64,000 bases of DNA. It comes from Planctomycetota bacterium. Lineage in GTDB: Bacteria; Planctomycetota; B15-G4; JADJEK01. The position numbers were made by a program, and so were the translations under genes. Positions 44,554 through 53,861 of the stretch are shown in pieces (the stretch's first letter is position 1; each line of letters starts with the position of its first letter). Location: positions 186,001 through 250,000 of the forward strand of contig JADJEK010000001.1 in the NCBI GenBank assembly GCA_016709145.1, given 5' to 3'. The notes under the pieces were generated by a model. It saw only the letters and a program-made list of their open reading frames with translations. It was not told the DNA's origin and ran no database searches.

Positions 44554-46320
44554 CTACTCCCCTTCTCTCAACAACCTCGGATACACGGCGACGCCGGATG
44601 CTCCGACGCCGGCGTAGAGCTCGATCGGCCAGCCGTCGTGCAGCTTCGCGTACGTCTCCACCAATGCGGCCTTGCGGCGCCAGCCCCACTCGCGCGCCAG
44701 CGCTTCCATGCGCTTCGCCTCAACGTCGTTCAGCGTCACCTCGACGCGTTCGACCAAGCCCTCGCGTTCGACGTCCAGCGCGAGCTTGTTGCCTTCGAGA
44801 AGCACGCCGCGCGGCGCGACCTCGCCGTTCTCGCGCTTCCCGTCCACGATCTCGGGCGCGAAGCCGTAGCGCGTCGCGTACGGCGCCAGTGCGTACGCCG
44901 GGATCGTCGCGCCCTGACTCGCGAGTGCCGCGGCGCGACGCTCGTTCTCCTCGGCTCGCTCCGCGGCGCGCTTCGTCGCCGCGCGTTCGTATTTCGCCAG
45001 AGCGTTCGCGTCCGCGCCGGCTGCGCGACCGATCGCCAGCGCTTGCTCCGATTGCCCGCGCTCGTGCAATCGCACCGCGAGCTTGCGCAAGAGTTCGGCT
45101 CGCCGTGGATCGTCCTGCGCGAGGTTGCGCGCGTTGCGCGCCAACGCGTCGACCAACGGTTGATCGGCAACCGGATCCGTGAACGCGTTCAACACCGAAC
45201 GGAACAGCGTCGCCGGCACCCACACGATCGGCTCGAGTCGATCCAGCACCGAGCGATGCAAGGCCGCGCGCGCCTCGGCGTGGCGGCGCAGCGGGTCGTG
45301 ACTCTCACGTCGTCCGGTCCAGACGAACCGACTGCGTTCGTCGTCGTGTCGCGCCTCGGCCGCGGCGACGCGTTCGAGCGCGTCGGCTCGCTGCGCCGCG
45401 AGCAACCGCGGGTCGTCGCGCGACAACTGCGCCTTCGCGGTCGCGCTCGCCGCGAGCGCCGGAGCATCGCGCTGATCGAGGCCCAAGTCGCGCTCGATCG
45501 GCTCGACGCGCAGCGCGCGATCGAGCGCCAGGACGCGAGCCGTGACGCGCTGCTCGATCGCGAGCGCCATCGCCTCGACCTCCGATGCCGAGGGTCGCAA
45601 CGCCCGCGCGACCGCCCAGTGCATCGCGGCCACGTCGACGCGATCGCGCTCCAGCGCACGCGTCGCGAGCCACAGCTCTTCCTTGACCGTCGCGCCCTCG
45701 AGTTCCTCGATCGCTTCGAGCACGTCGGGCGATTCGTCACCGCGCTTCGCCATGCGTTTCTTCAGCGCGGCGAGCTTGCGATCGCGCGCATCGAACGGTA
45801 CGTCGCGGATCAAGCCATCGACGCCGTGCACGATGGGCTTCACCACGCCGATCGGATTGGCGTTCAGCAGCGCGTAGCCCGACGCGAGCACGCCGTTGAA
45901 GAAGCCCGCGACGACGTTCCACACCGAGTCGCGCTCGAGCGCGAGTGCGAACCAACGCTCGTCCTGCTCGAGCAGATGCTCGACGTACGTCGCGAACACC
46001 GGATCGTCGGCGTCGTCGCGCAACGCATCGAGCGCGTCGAGCCGCGCGTCGCGCTGCTCCTGCGCCAACGCCTCGAGCACGGCGACACGCATTGCGACGC
46101 CCGCCGGCCGGCGCGCGTCGATCGCGTACGTGCTGTCGGCCGCCGCAACCTCGGCCACGACACCCGCATCGAAGCCACCGACCAACGACTGCTCGACCGC
46201 GCGTCGCGTCACATCGAGCAGATCGCCGCGCGCCTCGCGCACGGCGGGGTCGAGCGTCAGCGATCCGCAACCCGCGAGTGCACCGAGCGTGGCGAGCGTC
46301 GCACAGCGCAGCACGTTCAT
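44554..46320 (-). CDS. Exported lipoprotein of unknown function
   Basis: A 588-aa protein starting at ATG 46320 with a lipoprotein signal (lipobox LAGC at about residues 15-18, MNVLRCATLATLGALAGCGS). The mature part is predominantly helical and rich in Ala, Arg and acidic residues; the last 150 residues are more mixed, with a YAGVGASGVAVYPRLL end. No enzymatic motif is recognised. Its ATG overlaps the stop of the upstream lipoprotein gene by four bases (ATGA), so the two are co-translated and probably form an envelope complex. Confidence 0.72.
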   Translation of the reverse strand: MNVLRCATLATLGALAGCGSLTLDPAVREARGDLLDVTRRAVEQSLVGGFDAGVVAEVAAADSTYAIDARRPAGVAMRVAVLEALAQEQRDARLDALDALRDDADDPVFATYVEHLLEQDERWFALALERDSVWNVVAGFFNGVLASGYALLNANPIGVVKPIVHGVDGLIRDVPFDARDRKLAALKKRMAKRGDESPDVLEAIEELEGATVKEELWLATRALERDRVDVAAMHWAVARALRPSASEVEAMALAIEQRVTARVLALDRALRVEPIERDLGLDQRDAPALAASATAKAQLSRDDPRLLAAQRADALERVAAAEARHDDERSRFVWTGRRESHDPLRRHAEARAALHRSVLDRLEPIVWVPATLFRSVLNAFTDPVADQPLVDALARNARNLAQDDPRRAELLRKLAVRLHERGQSEQALAIGRAAGADANALAKYERAATKRAAERAEENERRAAALASQGATIPAYALAPYATRYGFAPEIVDGKRENGEVAPRGVLLEGNKLALDVEREGLVERVEVTLNDVEAKRMEALAREWGWRRKAALVETYAKLHDGWPIELYAGVGASGVAVYPRLLREGE

Positions 46321-47231
46321 GGTGCCGTGCTCGCGATGCGGTCGAGCAAGGCTTCGAGTGACGCGATCCCGGCGCGCGCTTCTTCACGTTCCGGAATGCC
46401 GTCGATCGCGGCGACCTCGGCATACATGCGGCCCGCGGCTTGGATCAGGTTGCGCGCACGCGCAGTGTCGAACGTCGCCTGCGTCGGATCGACCGCGACG
46501 ACGTACCCGCGCGCGAGCTCGGCGTAGAAGTCGGCCAGGCGCAATCGATGCTCGTGCACGCGCCGACTGTCGACGTGGTTCGCGATCACGCGTTGCGCCG
46601 AGTCGAGAGCGAGTTGCGCACCGTCGTCGACGAACGCTCGCACGCGCCACAAGTACTCGCGCTCGCGGACGTCTTGACGTTCGATCGCGCATTCGATGAG
46701 GCACGCGCGCGGATCCGCAGCGTGTTGCGTCAGCAGTTCTTTCAGCGCCATGCGCTGCGTCGCGAGCGCGCGCACGAGATCGTCCGGCGAACGCGCCTCG
46801 TTCGCGTCCACCGGCGCGGTCCGCGCGGCCAGCTCCTCGCACAGCGCGACGCGCGAAGCCGCGGTCTCCTTCAGCTCGACCGATTCGGCACCGGGCAGCG
46901 ACGCGACCTCGCGCCACAACGCGGCCGCCGTGGCGAAGTCGGCGAGGCGCTCGCGACACTCCGCCTGCGCGAAGCGCAACGCCGGGCGGAAGCGCGGATC
47001 CTCGACCAAGCTCTCGAAGTTCTCGAGGCGTCGCAGCGTCGCGCGCCAGACGTTCTCGCCGGTCACGTCGCGCGGCGCGTCGAAGCGGTAGAGGTCGACG
47101 TCGCGCGCGAGTCCGAGCTCCGCGACGATCTCCACCAAGCTGCGATACGGACCGAGCGCGGGATCCTCGGAGGGTGACGCACAACCCGTGACGAAGAGCA
47201 GCGGGGCGAGGAGCCGGAGACGAACGGACAT
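46317..47231 (-). CDS. Exported lipoprotein of unknown function (partner of the next gene)
   Basis: A 304-aa protein with a lipoprotein signal (MSVRLRLLAPLLFVTGCAS, lipobox VTGC). The rest is helical, with TPR-like pairs such as FAQAECRERLADFATAAALW. Translation could begin at 47267, but the ATG at 47231 places the signal correctly. It overlaps the following gene by four bases. The gene lies downstream of an S41 protease gene on the same strand after about 80 bases. No specific function can be assigned. Confidence 0.72.
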   Translation of the reverse strand: MSVRLRLLAPLLFVTGCASPSEDPALGPYRSLVEIVAELGLARDVDLYRFDAPRDVTGENVWRATLRRLENFESLVEDPRFRPALRFAQAECRERLADFATAAALWREVASLPGAESVELKETAASRVALCEELAARTAPVDANEARSPDDLVRALATQRMALKELLTQHAADPRACLIECAIERQDVREREYLWRVRAFVDDGAQLALDSAQRVIANHVDSRRVHEHRLRLADFYAELARGYVVAVDPTQATFDTARARNLIQAAGRMYAEVAAIDGIPEREEARAGIASLEALLDRIASTAP

Positions 47232-47314
47232 GCGCGGATCCCTGCGGGTGCGGACGCGGAGGGGCACAGTGTTGCGGGTCGGGGAGGGGGATGCCAGGGG
47301 GCGCGCAGTCCTGT

Positions 47315-49048
47315 TCAGTCCCTAACAACCCCCGCCACCCGCGCCTTCCCGTGCTTCGCGAGAAACGCCTTCCTCTGCGTCGCGTCCAGCATCTCGGCCT
47401 CTCCCATCATCTCGAGCAGCGCCTTCTGTGCGGCGGGTTCGGCCTTGCGCGCATCGAGTGCCGCCTTCCACTGGTCGGCGAGTTTCGCGAAGCCCGCGGC
47501 CTTCGCGCGAGCGGCTGCCGTGGGAAAGCGCGCCGCGCTCGACAGCACGTCGGGACTACGGACCTCGTCGCCAGCGATGAGGGCGATCTCCTGTTCCACT
47601 TCGCTCTTGATCTCGTCCTTGCGGTGTGCGGCCGCTTTCGCCGCGTCGAACCACGGTGCAGCCTTCGCGGACTTGGACAGCGACTTGGCGAACTCGTCGC
47701 ACTTGCCGTCGAACAGCGCGCGGAACGACGTCCGGACGTCCTCGCGATCGGCGCCGCACGCCATCAGTCCGGCGACGTCGAGACCCAGATCGAGGGTCGG
47801 GTCGAGCGCGCTCGCCTGGTCCTTCGCCTTCGGTTCGCTCCAGACGAAGAACGGCGGTGTTTGCACATCGGCCGGCCAACCCACGCCCTCGGTCTGCACG
47901 CGCTTCACCGGCGTCGGCCGCGCGTTCACGCCGAGGCGGAAGTCGACGAGGCCCGATGGGCACTTGAACCCGTTCGGGATGATGCCCCAACCGCCGGTCG
48001 CGCGGCCGATCGAGACGCAACGGCCGCGTTCGTTCACGGCCCACGTCAACGTCTCGGCCGACGAGACCATCGACGCATCCTGCAAGAACACGACGGGTCC
48101 CGCGAACTGCCACGAACCCGAGGGTTCGATGCGTCCATGCAGACCGTTGTCCTCGCCCTTGGGATAGAGCCGTCCCGCCATCTCCCAGGCCGCGGCGTCG
48201 CCGCCGCCGCCGGCGTTACGCGCGTCGAGCACCAGCGCGTCCATCTCCTTCAGCCGATCGAACGCTACGTGGAACTTGGTGACCGTCGCGGCGTCCATGC
48301 CGCCCGTGATCGCGAGCACGCCGATGCGCTTGCCCGAGCGGTGCTCGACGAATCCGGACACCGCGCCCTCTTGCCATTCGATCCCGGGCGCGAGCAACGC
48401 GCGCGACGGGTCGAAGGCCTTGCCGTTGGGCGCGAAGCGCATGAGCTCGAAATCCTTGGCCTTGCCGTCCGGCGTGGCCACGAGCACGTGCGCGACGTTG
48501 GCGCCGCGGGTCGGCAACAGCGCGTTGCCGAGGGACGCGTACAGGCTGTGATCGGAGGACGTGCCGAACCAACGCGTCAGGCGCGCGTGATCGCGGCCGA
48601 GCGCGATCCACGCCGGCTCGTGCCCGATCTCGATCAGCGCGGAGCCGAGCGGCGGCACGCGCGCGCGATCGACGCTGCCCTCGTAACCAGCGACGACGAA
48701 CTTCCCGGCGTCGTAGCGCCACCACATCCCGCCGCCGAAGATCCCGTCGAACTTGCGCGGGAGGTCGTCCCACGGCACCGACGATCGCGTGATTCCGGTG
48801 TGCGCGTCACCGAGCGTCGCCAACAGCTCCATGACGTTTTTGACGTGGTCGGCGTCGCTCGTCGCGACCGTGAAGCGTGGCTCGAAGCGATCGCAGATCG
48901 CCTTCCAATCGAGCTTGCGCACGTGCACCGCCGCGCCCTTCTGCGCCACGGTGGTGCGGATGAAGTCGAAGTCGTCGACGTAGCGCGGATCACCCGCGGC
49001 GACGGCCAGCACGGAGCCGAGCAACAGCGCGATGGCAGCAGTCGGCAT
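47315..49048 (-). CDS. S41-family (C-terminal processing) peptidase
   Basis: A 577-aa secreted protein: signal peptide (MPTAAIALLLGSVLAVAAG), a helical N-terminal region with LATLGDAHTGIT typical of tail-specific proteases, and a PDZ-like segment. The catalytic core has LVLDARNAGGGGDAA and the nucleophile Ser in QDASMVSSAETLTWAV. Roughly 180 further residues are helical, ending AKHGKARVAGVVRD. S41 enzymes cleave proteins at the C-terminus using a Ser-Lys dyad; the Lys is not certain here. It starts 21 bases after the stop of the DUF1326-like gene, so these are probably one transcript. Confidence 0.8.
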   Translation of the reverse strand: MPTAAIALLLGSVLAVAAGDPRYVDDFDFIRTTVAQKGAAVHVRKLDWKAICDRFEPRFTVATSDADHVKNVMELLATLGDAHTGITRSSVPWDDLPRKFDGIFGGGMWWRYDAGKFVVAGYEGSVDRARVPPLGSALIEIGHEPAWIALGRDHARLTRWFGTSSDHSLYASLGNALLPTRGANVAHVLVATPDGKAKDFELMRFAPNGKAFDPSRALLAPGIEWQEGAVSGFVEHRSGKRIGVLAITGGMDAATVTKFHVAFDRLKEMDALVLDARNAGGGGDAAAWEMAGRLYPKGEDNGLHGRIEPSGSWQFAGPVVFLQDASMVSSAETLTWAVNERGRCVSIGRATGGWGIIPNGFKCPSGLVDFRLGVNARPTPVKRVQTEGVGWPADVQTPPFFVWSEPKAKDQASALDPTLDLGLDVAGLMACGADREDVRTSFRALFDGKCDEFAKSLSKSAKAAPWFDAAKAAAHRKDEIKSEVEQEIALIAGDEVRSPDVLSSAARFPTAAARAKAAGFAKLADQWKAALDARKAEPAAQKALLEMMGEAEMLDATQRKAFLAKHGKARVAGVVRD

Positions 49049-49069
49049 CGGTGCGCGCGCCTCGATCGA

Positions 49070-50464
49070 TCAGGGGTGTTCGGACATCCCGACCAGCACG
49101 ATGCCGAGACGCACGTCGATCGTGTCCTTCGCGTCCTTCGCACGACCCTTCACGGTCACGTCCGCGATCCACTCCTCACGTTCGGTGTGCTTGTAGAACT
49201 GCGGCCCGTCCTTCGCTTCGACCTCGGGGCGCAGCAGGAACAGCACCGTCGGGTGATCGCTCGGCGACGCGGCCATCGCGAGTTCTTCGAGCGCCTTCAT
49301 GCTCGAAAGCGGCGCGGGATCGGGGTCGTGCTCGAAGTTCGTCAGCACGAGGAAGTCGCGGCTCGGCGCCGTGCCGAGGTGGTTGCCGTCCTGCGGCTGC
49401 AATCCGTAGCGCAGCACCCACGTGCCGGCCGGGATCGCGTTGTCGCGATAGTCGGCGCCGCGGTCGTAGCTCTTCAGGACGCCGACGAGCGACGTCACCG
49501 GGATCTGCGAGAAGTCGATCGCGCGGTTGTCGCCGGCTTCGCCGAGCGGCAGCTCTTTGACCAGCCAGAGGTCGTAGAGCGGCTTGATCTCGTCGCCCTT
49601 CTTCGTCGTCACGCGCATGCCGTTCTCGAGCAGCAAGGCCTTGAACGCTTCGGGCACGTCGGCCGGGATCGCGTCGTCCTTCGCGGCCGCGGGGTCGCGC
49701 GCGACGTCGAGTGCCTTCAGCGCGAACTCGGCCTTGTCCGCGTCGGGCTCGCTCGCGGGCGGCAAGTTCGCGACCGCGACCGCGTTCATGCTGGTCTCGG
49801 CGAAGCGCGCCGTGAACGCGCCGCGACGCTGGACCTCGGTGAAGTGCGTGTCGAGTTCGTGCGCCGCGACCGTGAACGTCTCTGCGACCGCGGGCGTCAC
49901 GGCCGAGACCGACTGCAGCGGCGGATAGAAGATCGACTCGTTGCCGCAGTGCTTGTCCTCGTCGTGCACGCAGCGCGTCGTCGCCGACACGAACGACCCG
50001 GCGTCGAGCTTCGCGCAGCCGGCGTTGTCGCAACAGCCGGTCGCGAGTTCGATCGCGACCACGTGCTCGCCCGCCGACTTCGCGTTCATCGGCGCGAGCT
50101 TCGCCGTCGCGAACTCACGCAGCGCGGATTGCTGTTTCGCGTCGGCCTTCGCGTCGACGAGCAGCACCGAGCGGACGTCGGTCGCCGTCTCGTACGGATT
50201 GCCGAACGTCGCGTTCGACGACAGCAGCGCGACGACCGAGAGACCGGCGACGTCGACGCCGCCGATCGAACCTCGATCGACCTTCCACGCCAATGCGGCC
50301 TCACGGCCGACGATGCCGCACTCCGCGTTCGCGAAGCACGGCCCGGTGTAGACGTCGCAGGTGCGGATCTCGAGGTACTGACCGGCGACGTCGAATCGCG
50401 CGGCCGCGGGCTCGACGGGAACGGTCGGAAGGGCCAGGGCGCACAGCAACGACGGGAAGAACAT
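49070..50464 (-). CDS. Secreted DUF1326-like protein
   Basis: A 464-aa protein with a signal peptide (MFFPSLLCALALPTVPV). The first 200 residues resemble DUF1326: YLEIRTCDVYTGPCFANAEC, VDRGSIGGVDVAGL, and a lysine/glutamine-rich helix before conserved Cys pairs (ATGCCDNAGC). The second half is a separate beta-rich domain without a name. It lies in a run of minus-strand genes between the aldehyde oxidoreductase operon and an S41 protease gene, and starts 43 bases after the small Cys-rich gene. Function unknown. Confidence 0.7.
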   Translation of the reverse strand: MFFPSLLCALALPTVPVEPAAARFDVAGQYLEIRTCDVYTGPCFANAECGIVGREAALAWKVDRGSIGGVDVAGLSVVALLSSNATFGNPYETATDVRSVLLVDAKADAKQQSALREFATAKLAPMNAKSAGEHVVAIELATGCCDNAGCAKLDAGSFVSATTRCVHDEDKHCGNESIFYPPLQSVSAVTPAVAETFTVAAHELDTHFTEVQRRGAFTARFAETSMNAVAVANLPPASEPDADKAEFALKALDVARDPAAAKDDAIPADVPEAFKALLLENGMRVTTKKGDEIKPLYDLWLVKELPLGEAGDNRAIDFSQIPVTSLVGVLKSYDRGADYRDNAIPAGTWVLRYGLQPQDGNHLGTAPSRDFLVLTNFEHDPDPAPLSSMKALEELAMAASPSDHPTVLFLLRPEVEAKDGPQFYKHTEREEWIADVTVKGRAKDAKDTIDVRLGIVLVGMSEHP

Positions 50465-50506
50465 GCGGATCCTCGCGGGAAGGGCCGATGGAGGAAGAGC
50501 GGCGAC

Positions 50507-50758
50507 TCAGGTCGATGGACGCTCGCTTACGTAGCACTCGCGTTCCGGGCCGCAAGCATCCATGGAAAGCTCGCAGTTCCCCGGCCCGAGCGGCGTGCAG
50601 GTCTTCAAGCACCAATAGTGGTTGCGGTCGAGCTGGCCGGGCTTCACCAGCGAGTCGTCCTGCGGCTGGCGCACGACCTGCGTGTAGTACATCTCCTTGG
50701 CGCGGAGATGGACGCAGAGCTTGTGACCAGCCGGCGCACGCGTGTTCAGGAACGTCAT
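50507..50758 (-). CDS. Small Cys-rich protein coupled to the molybdo-flavoprotein operon
   Basis: An 83-aa protein from ATG 50758: MTFLNTRAPAGHKLCVHLRA, a middle with YYTQVVRQPQ, and a C-terminal half with five Cys (WCLKTCTPLGPGNC, ACGPERECY). The ATG lies in the stop of the FAD-subunit gene (ATGA, 50755-50758), so it is translated with that enzyme. The Cys spacing would suit a metal or Fe-S site or disulphides. Not a chaperone of the XdhC family. I do not recognise it. Confidence 0.75.
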   Translation of the reverse strand: MTFLNTRAPAGHKLCVHLRAKEMYYTQVVRQPQDDSLVKPGQLDRNHYWCLKTCTPLGPGNCELSMDACGPERECYVSERPST

Positions 50759-51726
50759 CGCACGACCTCCTTGCCTGCCGCGCGCAGCAACGCGCGCGTC
50801 AACGCGACCTTGGCGAGTTCGACCTTGTGACCGTTCATCGTCAACGGCGTCGCGTCGGCGACGACCTCGGCCGCCACCGCCGCAGCGCTCTCTGCCGTGA
50901 GCACCGAGCCGACGAGGCTGGACACGTCGACGGTCCACGGCACCGGCGCGACGTGGCCGAGGCAGGCCGAAGCCGCCGTGACCTTGTCGTCGACGACCGT
51001 GACCGCGACGGATGCGGAGGCTTCGGGCCAATCGAGCCCGTGACGCTGGCGGATTTCGTACGTCGCGTTGCTCGAGCGCGAGATCGGGACGACGACGTGC
51101 GTGACGATCTCGTTCGACGCGATCGTGAACTCGCGCTCGGTCGCGGACGCCGGCGTGCGATAGAGGTCCTTCACGGCCAGCGAACGTTCACCGTTTTGGC
51201 CGCGCACCTTCACGCTCGCGCCGAGTGCGATCAACGCTGGCGCGAAGCTCGACGGGTTCACGTACTTCGCGGCGCCGCCATTGCCGAACACCGCGTGGTC
51301 GCGGTGATCGCCGGCCTCGACCATCGACGCGCCATCCTTCTGCGCCAGCAGGCCGTGACCGCGGCGGAAGTACCAGCAGCGCGGTCGCTGCAGCAGATCG
51401 CCGCCGATCGTGCCCATCGAACGCAGTTGCGGGGAGTGGACGCCCGCAGCGGCTTGCGTGAGTGCCGTGGGAACCGATGCGTGCGCGAGCAGCGCGTCCA
51501 ACGTCGTCATCGCGCCGATCACCAGCGAGTCGCCTTCCGGCGCGATGCCGGCGAGGCCGACGTCGGCGAGGTTCACGAGGCGCTTCGGTTGGACGACGAA
51601 GTCCTTCATCAGCGACAGCAGATCGGTGCCGCCGGCGAGGATCTCGGTGTCGCCCCAGGCCGATCCGAGCAACTTCAGTGCTTCATCCAGGGACTTCGGC
51701 GCGGCGTATTCGAACGCGTGCATCAT
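50755..51726 (-). CDS. Aldehyde oxidoreductase FAD-binding subunit (PaoB/YagS-like)
   Basis: A 323-aa medium subunit of the xanthine oxidase family: FAD-binding loop ILAGGTDLLSL (29-39), the second FAD motif in GTIGGDLLQRPRCWYFR, and a CO_deh_flav_C-like end. Size and order match E. coli PaoB, which holds FAD and an extra [4Fe-4S] cluster. Here the segment after Cys117 lacks the further Cys residues that bind that cluster in PaoB, so it probably has FAD only. Start ATG 51726 overlaps the large-subunit stop by four bases (ATGA). Confidence 0.88.
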   Translation of the reverse strand: MMHAFEYAAPKSLDEALKLLGSAWGDTEILAGGTDLLSLMKDFVVQPKRLVNLADVGLAGIAPEGDSLVIGAMTTLDALLAHASVPTALTQAAAGVHSPQLRSMGTIGGDLLQRPRCWYFRRGHGLLAQKDGASMVEAGDHRDHAVFGNGGAAKYVNPSSFAPALIALGASVKVRGQNGERSLAVKDLYRTPASATEREFTIASNEIVTHVVVPISRSSNATYEIRQRHGLDWPEASASVAVTVVDDKVTAASACLGHVAPVPWTVDVSSLVGSVLTAESAAAVAAEVVADATPLTMNGHKVELAKVALTRALLRAAGKEVVR

Positions 51727-53861
51727 GCACCTGCCTTTCCGAGCGCGAGCAAGACTTCACGCGGCGTGATGGGACAGCGAGGGACGCGCACGCCGAGCGC
51801 ATTCGCGACCGCGTTCGCCACCGCGGCCATCGGCGAGATGGCCGGTGGTTCACCGAGGCCGATGACGCCGCGCGAGTGATGGCGTTCGGTCTGCATCATG
51901 TGGACCTCGATCTCGCCGATGTCGCCGATGCCGGCGAGGCGATAGAACTCGAGGTCGGGGTTCAGGACCATTCCGGTCACGGGATCGATCACGCGCTCCT
52001 CGTAGAGCGCGCTGGTGATGCCCATGATCACGCCGCCGAACACTTGGCTCTCGGCGGTCTTGAGGTCGATGATCGTGCCGCAGTCCTGGACCGCGACGAA
52101 CTTCGTCACGGTGACGACGCCGGTCTCGGAGTCGACTTCGACCTCCGCCATTTGGACGCCGCCGACGCCGGAGTTCATCAGCGAGCCGTCTTCCTTGCCG
52201 TGGCCGACGATCGGGTTCGGACCGATGAGGCGGCACGCGTCCTTGAACGCGATCGACTTGCCAGGCTCGTCGATCACGCGGATCACGCCGTCGCGCGCTT
52301 CGAGTCGTTCGGCGGGCGCGCCGAGTTCGGCGGCGACCTTCGCGAACAACTGATTCGCGGCGTCGACCGCGCCGACACGAGCCGAGCTCGACACGCCGCC
52401 GACCGTCGTCGAACCGCCGGATCCGCCCGACGGCGGGAACCGACCTTCACCGATGCGCACGGCGACGGCTTCGAGCGGGAGCCCGAGCGTCTCGGCGACG
52501 ACGATCGCGACGACCGTCTTGGTGCCGGTGCCGAGATCCTGCGTGCCCATCGACAGATCGACGGTGCCGTCGCTGTGGATGCGGACGTCGCAGTTCGACT
52601 CGTGTCCGCCGCCGCCCCACGTGTGCAGCGACAGGCCGTGTCCGGTCCGGATCACGCCCTGCTTCGAGTCGCGCGGCTTCCACTTCGCCGACCATTGCAT
52701 CATGCGATCGGCGACGTCGAGTTCTTCGGCATAGGTGTCGGCGAGCGGACCCGTCAGCGCGAGGTTCTTGCGCACGAGCGCGAGCGGATCCATGCCGAGC
52801 AGCGCCGCCGCGTCCTCGATCGCGCTCATCGTCACGAGGGCGCTCTGCGGATGGCTCGGAGCTCGCCACGCGCGCGCCGGGCCGGCATGCGTGGTGATGC
52901 CGGCATGCGAAAGGCGCACGTTCGGGATGCCGTTGAACACGTACGGCAGCGACAGGTTCGACGAACCGCCGGCGCCGGCCGAGCCCCACGATTCGGAGAT
53001 CCAGCCGGTCAGCGTGCCGTCGTTCGTCGCGGCGATCTGGACCTTCGCGTACCCCGAGGGGCGCGAGCCCGCGATCATCAGCTCCTGATCGCGCTCGAGC
53101 ATCACCTTGACCGGGCGCTTGGTCTCTTCGGCGATGCGCAGTGCGGTCGCGTCCCATGAGTCGAGCGAGAACTTCGATCCGAAGCCGCCACCGAGGACGT
53201 GGCACACGGCTTCGACGTTCTTCGCTTCGACGCCCGAGATCGATGCGACTTGCTCGGCGATGCCGGAGATCGCTTGCGTCGACGACCAGATCGCGACGTG
53301 CTCGTCGTCCTTGAAGTGGGAGACCGAGCCGTGCGGCTCGAGGCAGCAGTGCGTGATCTGCGCGCAGCCGTACTCACCGGTGTGCTTGACCTCGGCTTCG
53401 GCGAATGCCTTGTCGACGTCGCCGGCTTTGCGCTCGCGCGGCTTGCCGAGGAACTCCTTCGGCACTGCGGCGAAGTCCTTGTCCTCGGCGTTGTGCGGGA
53501 GGACCTCGTACTCGACGACGATGGCGCGAGCGGCTTCGCGCGCGCGCTCTTCGGTGTCGGCGGCGACGACGGCGACTTCGACGCCGGCGTAGCGCAGCTC
53601 GTCACCTTCTTTGCGCAGTGCGAATGCACTCACGACGCCGGGCATCTCCGCTGCCTTCGTCACGTCGATCGACTTGATCTTGGCGCGGCCGTACGGGCAC
53701 CACGCGAACTTCGCGTAGAGCAGGTCCTTCGGGTTCTGGTCGTACGTGTACTTCGCGCGACCACTGACCTTGTCGGGACCGTCGAGGCGCGAGACGCGCT
53801 TGCCGAGCAAACGCGTGTCTTCGAGCTTCGGCCAGTTCTTGTCCATGCGCATGGAGCTCAT
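51723..53861 (-). CDS. Aldehyde oxidoreductase molybdopterin-binding subunit (PaoC/YagR-like)
   Basis: A 712-aa large subunit of the xanthine dehydrogenase/aldehyde oxidase family. It has the N-terminal aldehyde-oxidase hammerhead (VSRLDGPDKVSGRAKYTYD), an AldOxase C-terminal domain with HVLGGGFGSKF, TQDLGTGTKTV and QDCGTIID, and the catalytic Glu in GVIGLGEPPAISP. It would bind a molybdenum-cytosine dinucleotide or related cofactor. It lacks its own export signal and must travel with the Tat-signalled small subunit. The ATG at 53861 overlaps the small-subunit stop by four bases; the frame is open upstream, but that part is antisense to the small subunit's coding frame. Confidence 0.92.
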   Translation of the reverse strand: MSSMRMDKNWPKLEDTRLLGKRVSRLDGPDKVSGRAKYTYDQNPKDLLYAKFAWCPYGRAKIKSIDVTKAAEMPGVVSAFALRKEGDELRYAGVEVAVVAADTEERAREAARAIVVEYEVLPHNAEDKDFAAVPKEFLGKPRERKAGDVDKAFAEAEVKHTGEYGCAQITHCCLEPHGSVSHFKDDEHVAIWSSTQAISGIAEQVASISGVEAKNVEAVCHVLGGGFGSKFSLDSWDATALRIAEETKRPVKVMLERDQELMIAGSRPSGYAKVQIAATNDGTLTGWISESWGSAGAGGSSNLSLPYVFNGIPNVRLSHAGITTHAGPARAWRAPSHPQSALVTMSAIEDAAALLGMDPLALVRKNLALTGPLADTYAEELDVADRMMQWSAKWKPRDSKQGVIRTGHGLSLHTWGGGGHESNCDVRIHSDGTVDLSMGTQDLGTGTKTVVAIVVAETLGLPLEAVAVRIGEGRFPPSGGSGGSTTVGGVSSSARVGAVDAANQLFAKVAAELGAPAERLEARDGVIRVIDEPGKSIAFKDACRLIGPNPIVGHGKEDGSLMNSGVGGVQMAEVEVDSETGVVTVTKFVAVQDCGTIIDLKTAESQVFGGVIMGITSALYEERVIDPVTGMVLNPDLEFYRLAGIGDIGEIEVHMMQTERHHSRGVIGLGEPPAISPMAAVANAVANALGVRVPRCPITPREVLLALGKAGA

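Noticed and set aside
44354..45182. Plus-strand frames starting in the repeat mosaic
   Set aside because: They translate repeat DNA and the antisense of a lipoprotein gene.
47291..50830. An 1179-codon plus-strand frame opposite the S41 and DUF1326-like genes
   Set aside because: Arg/His/Asp-rich composition typical of antisense frames in GC-rich DNA; the minus-strand genes have signal peptides and family motifs.
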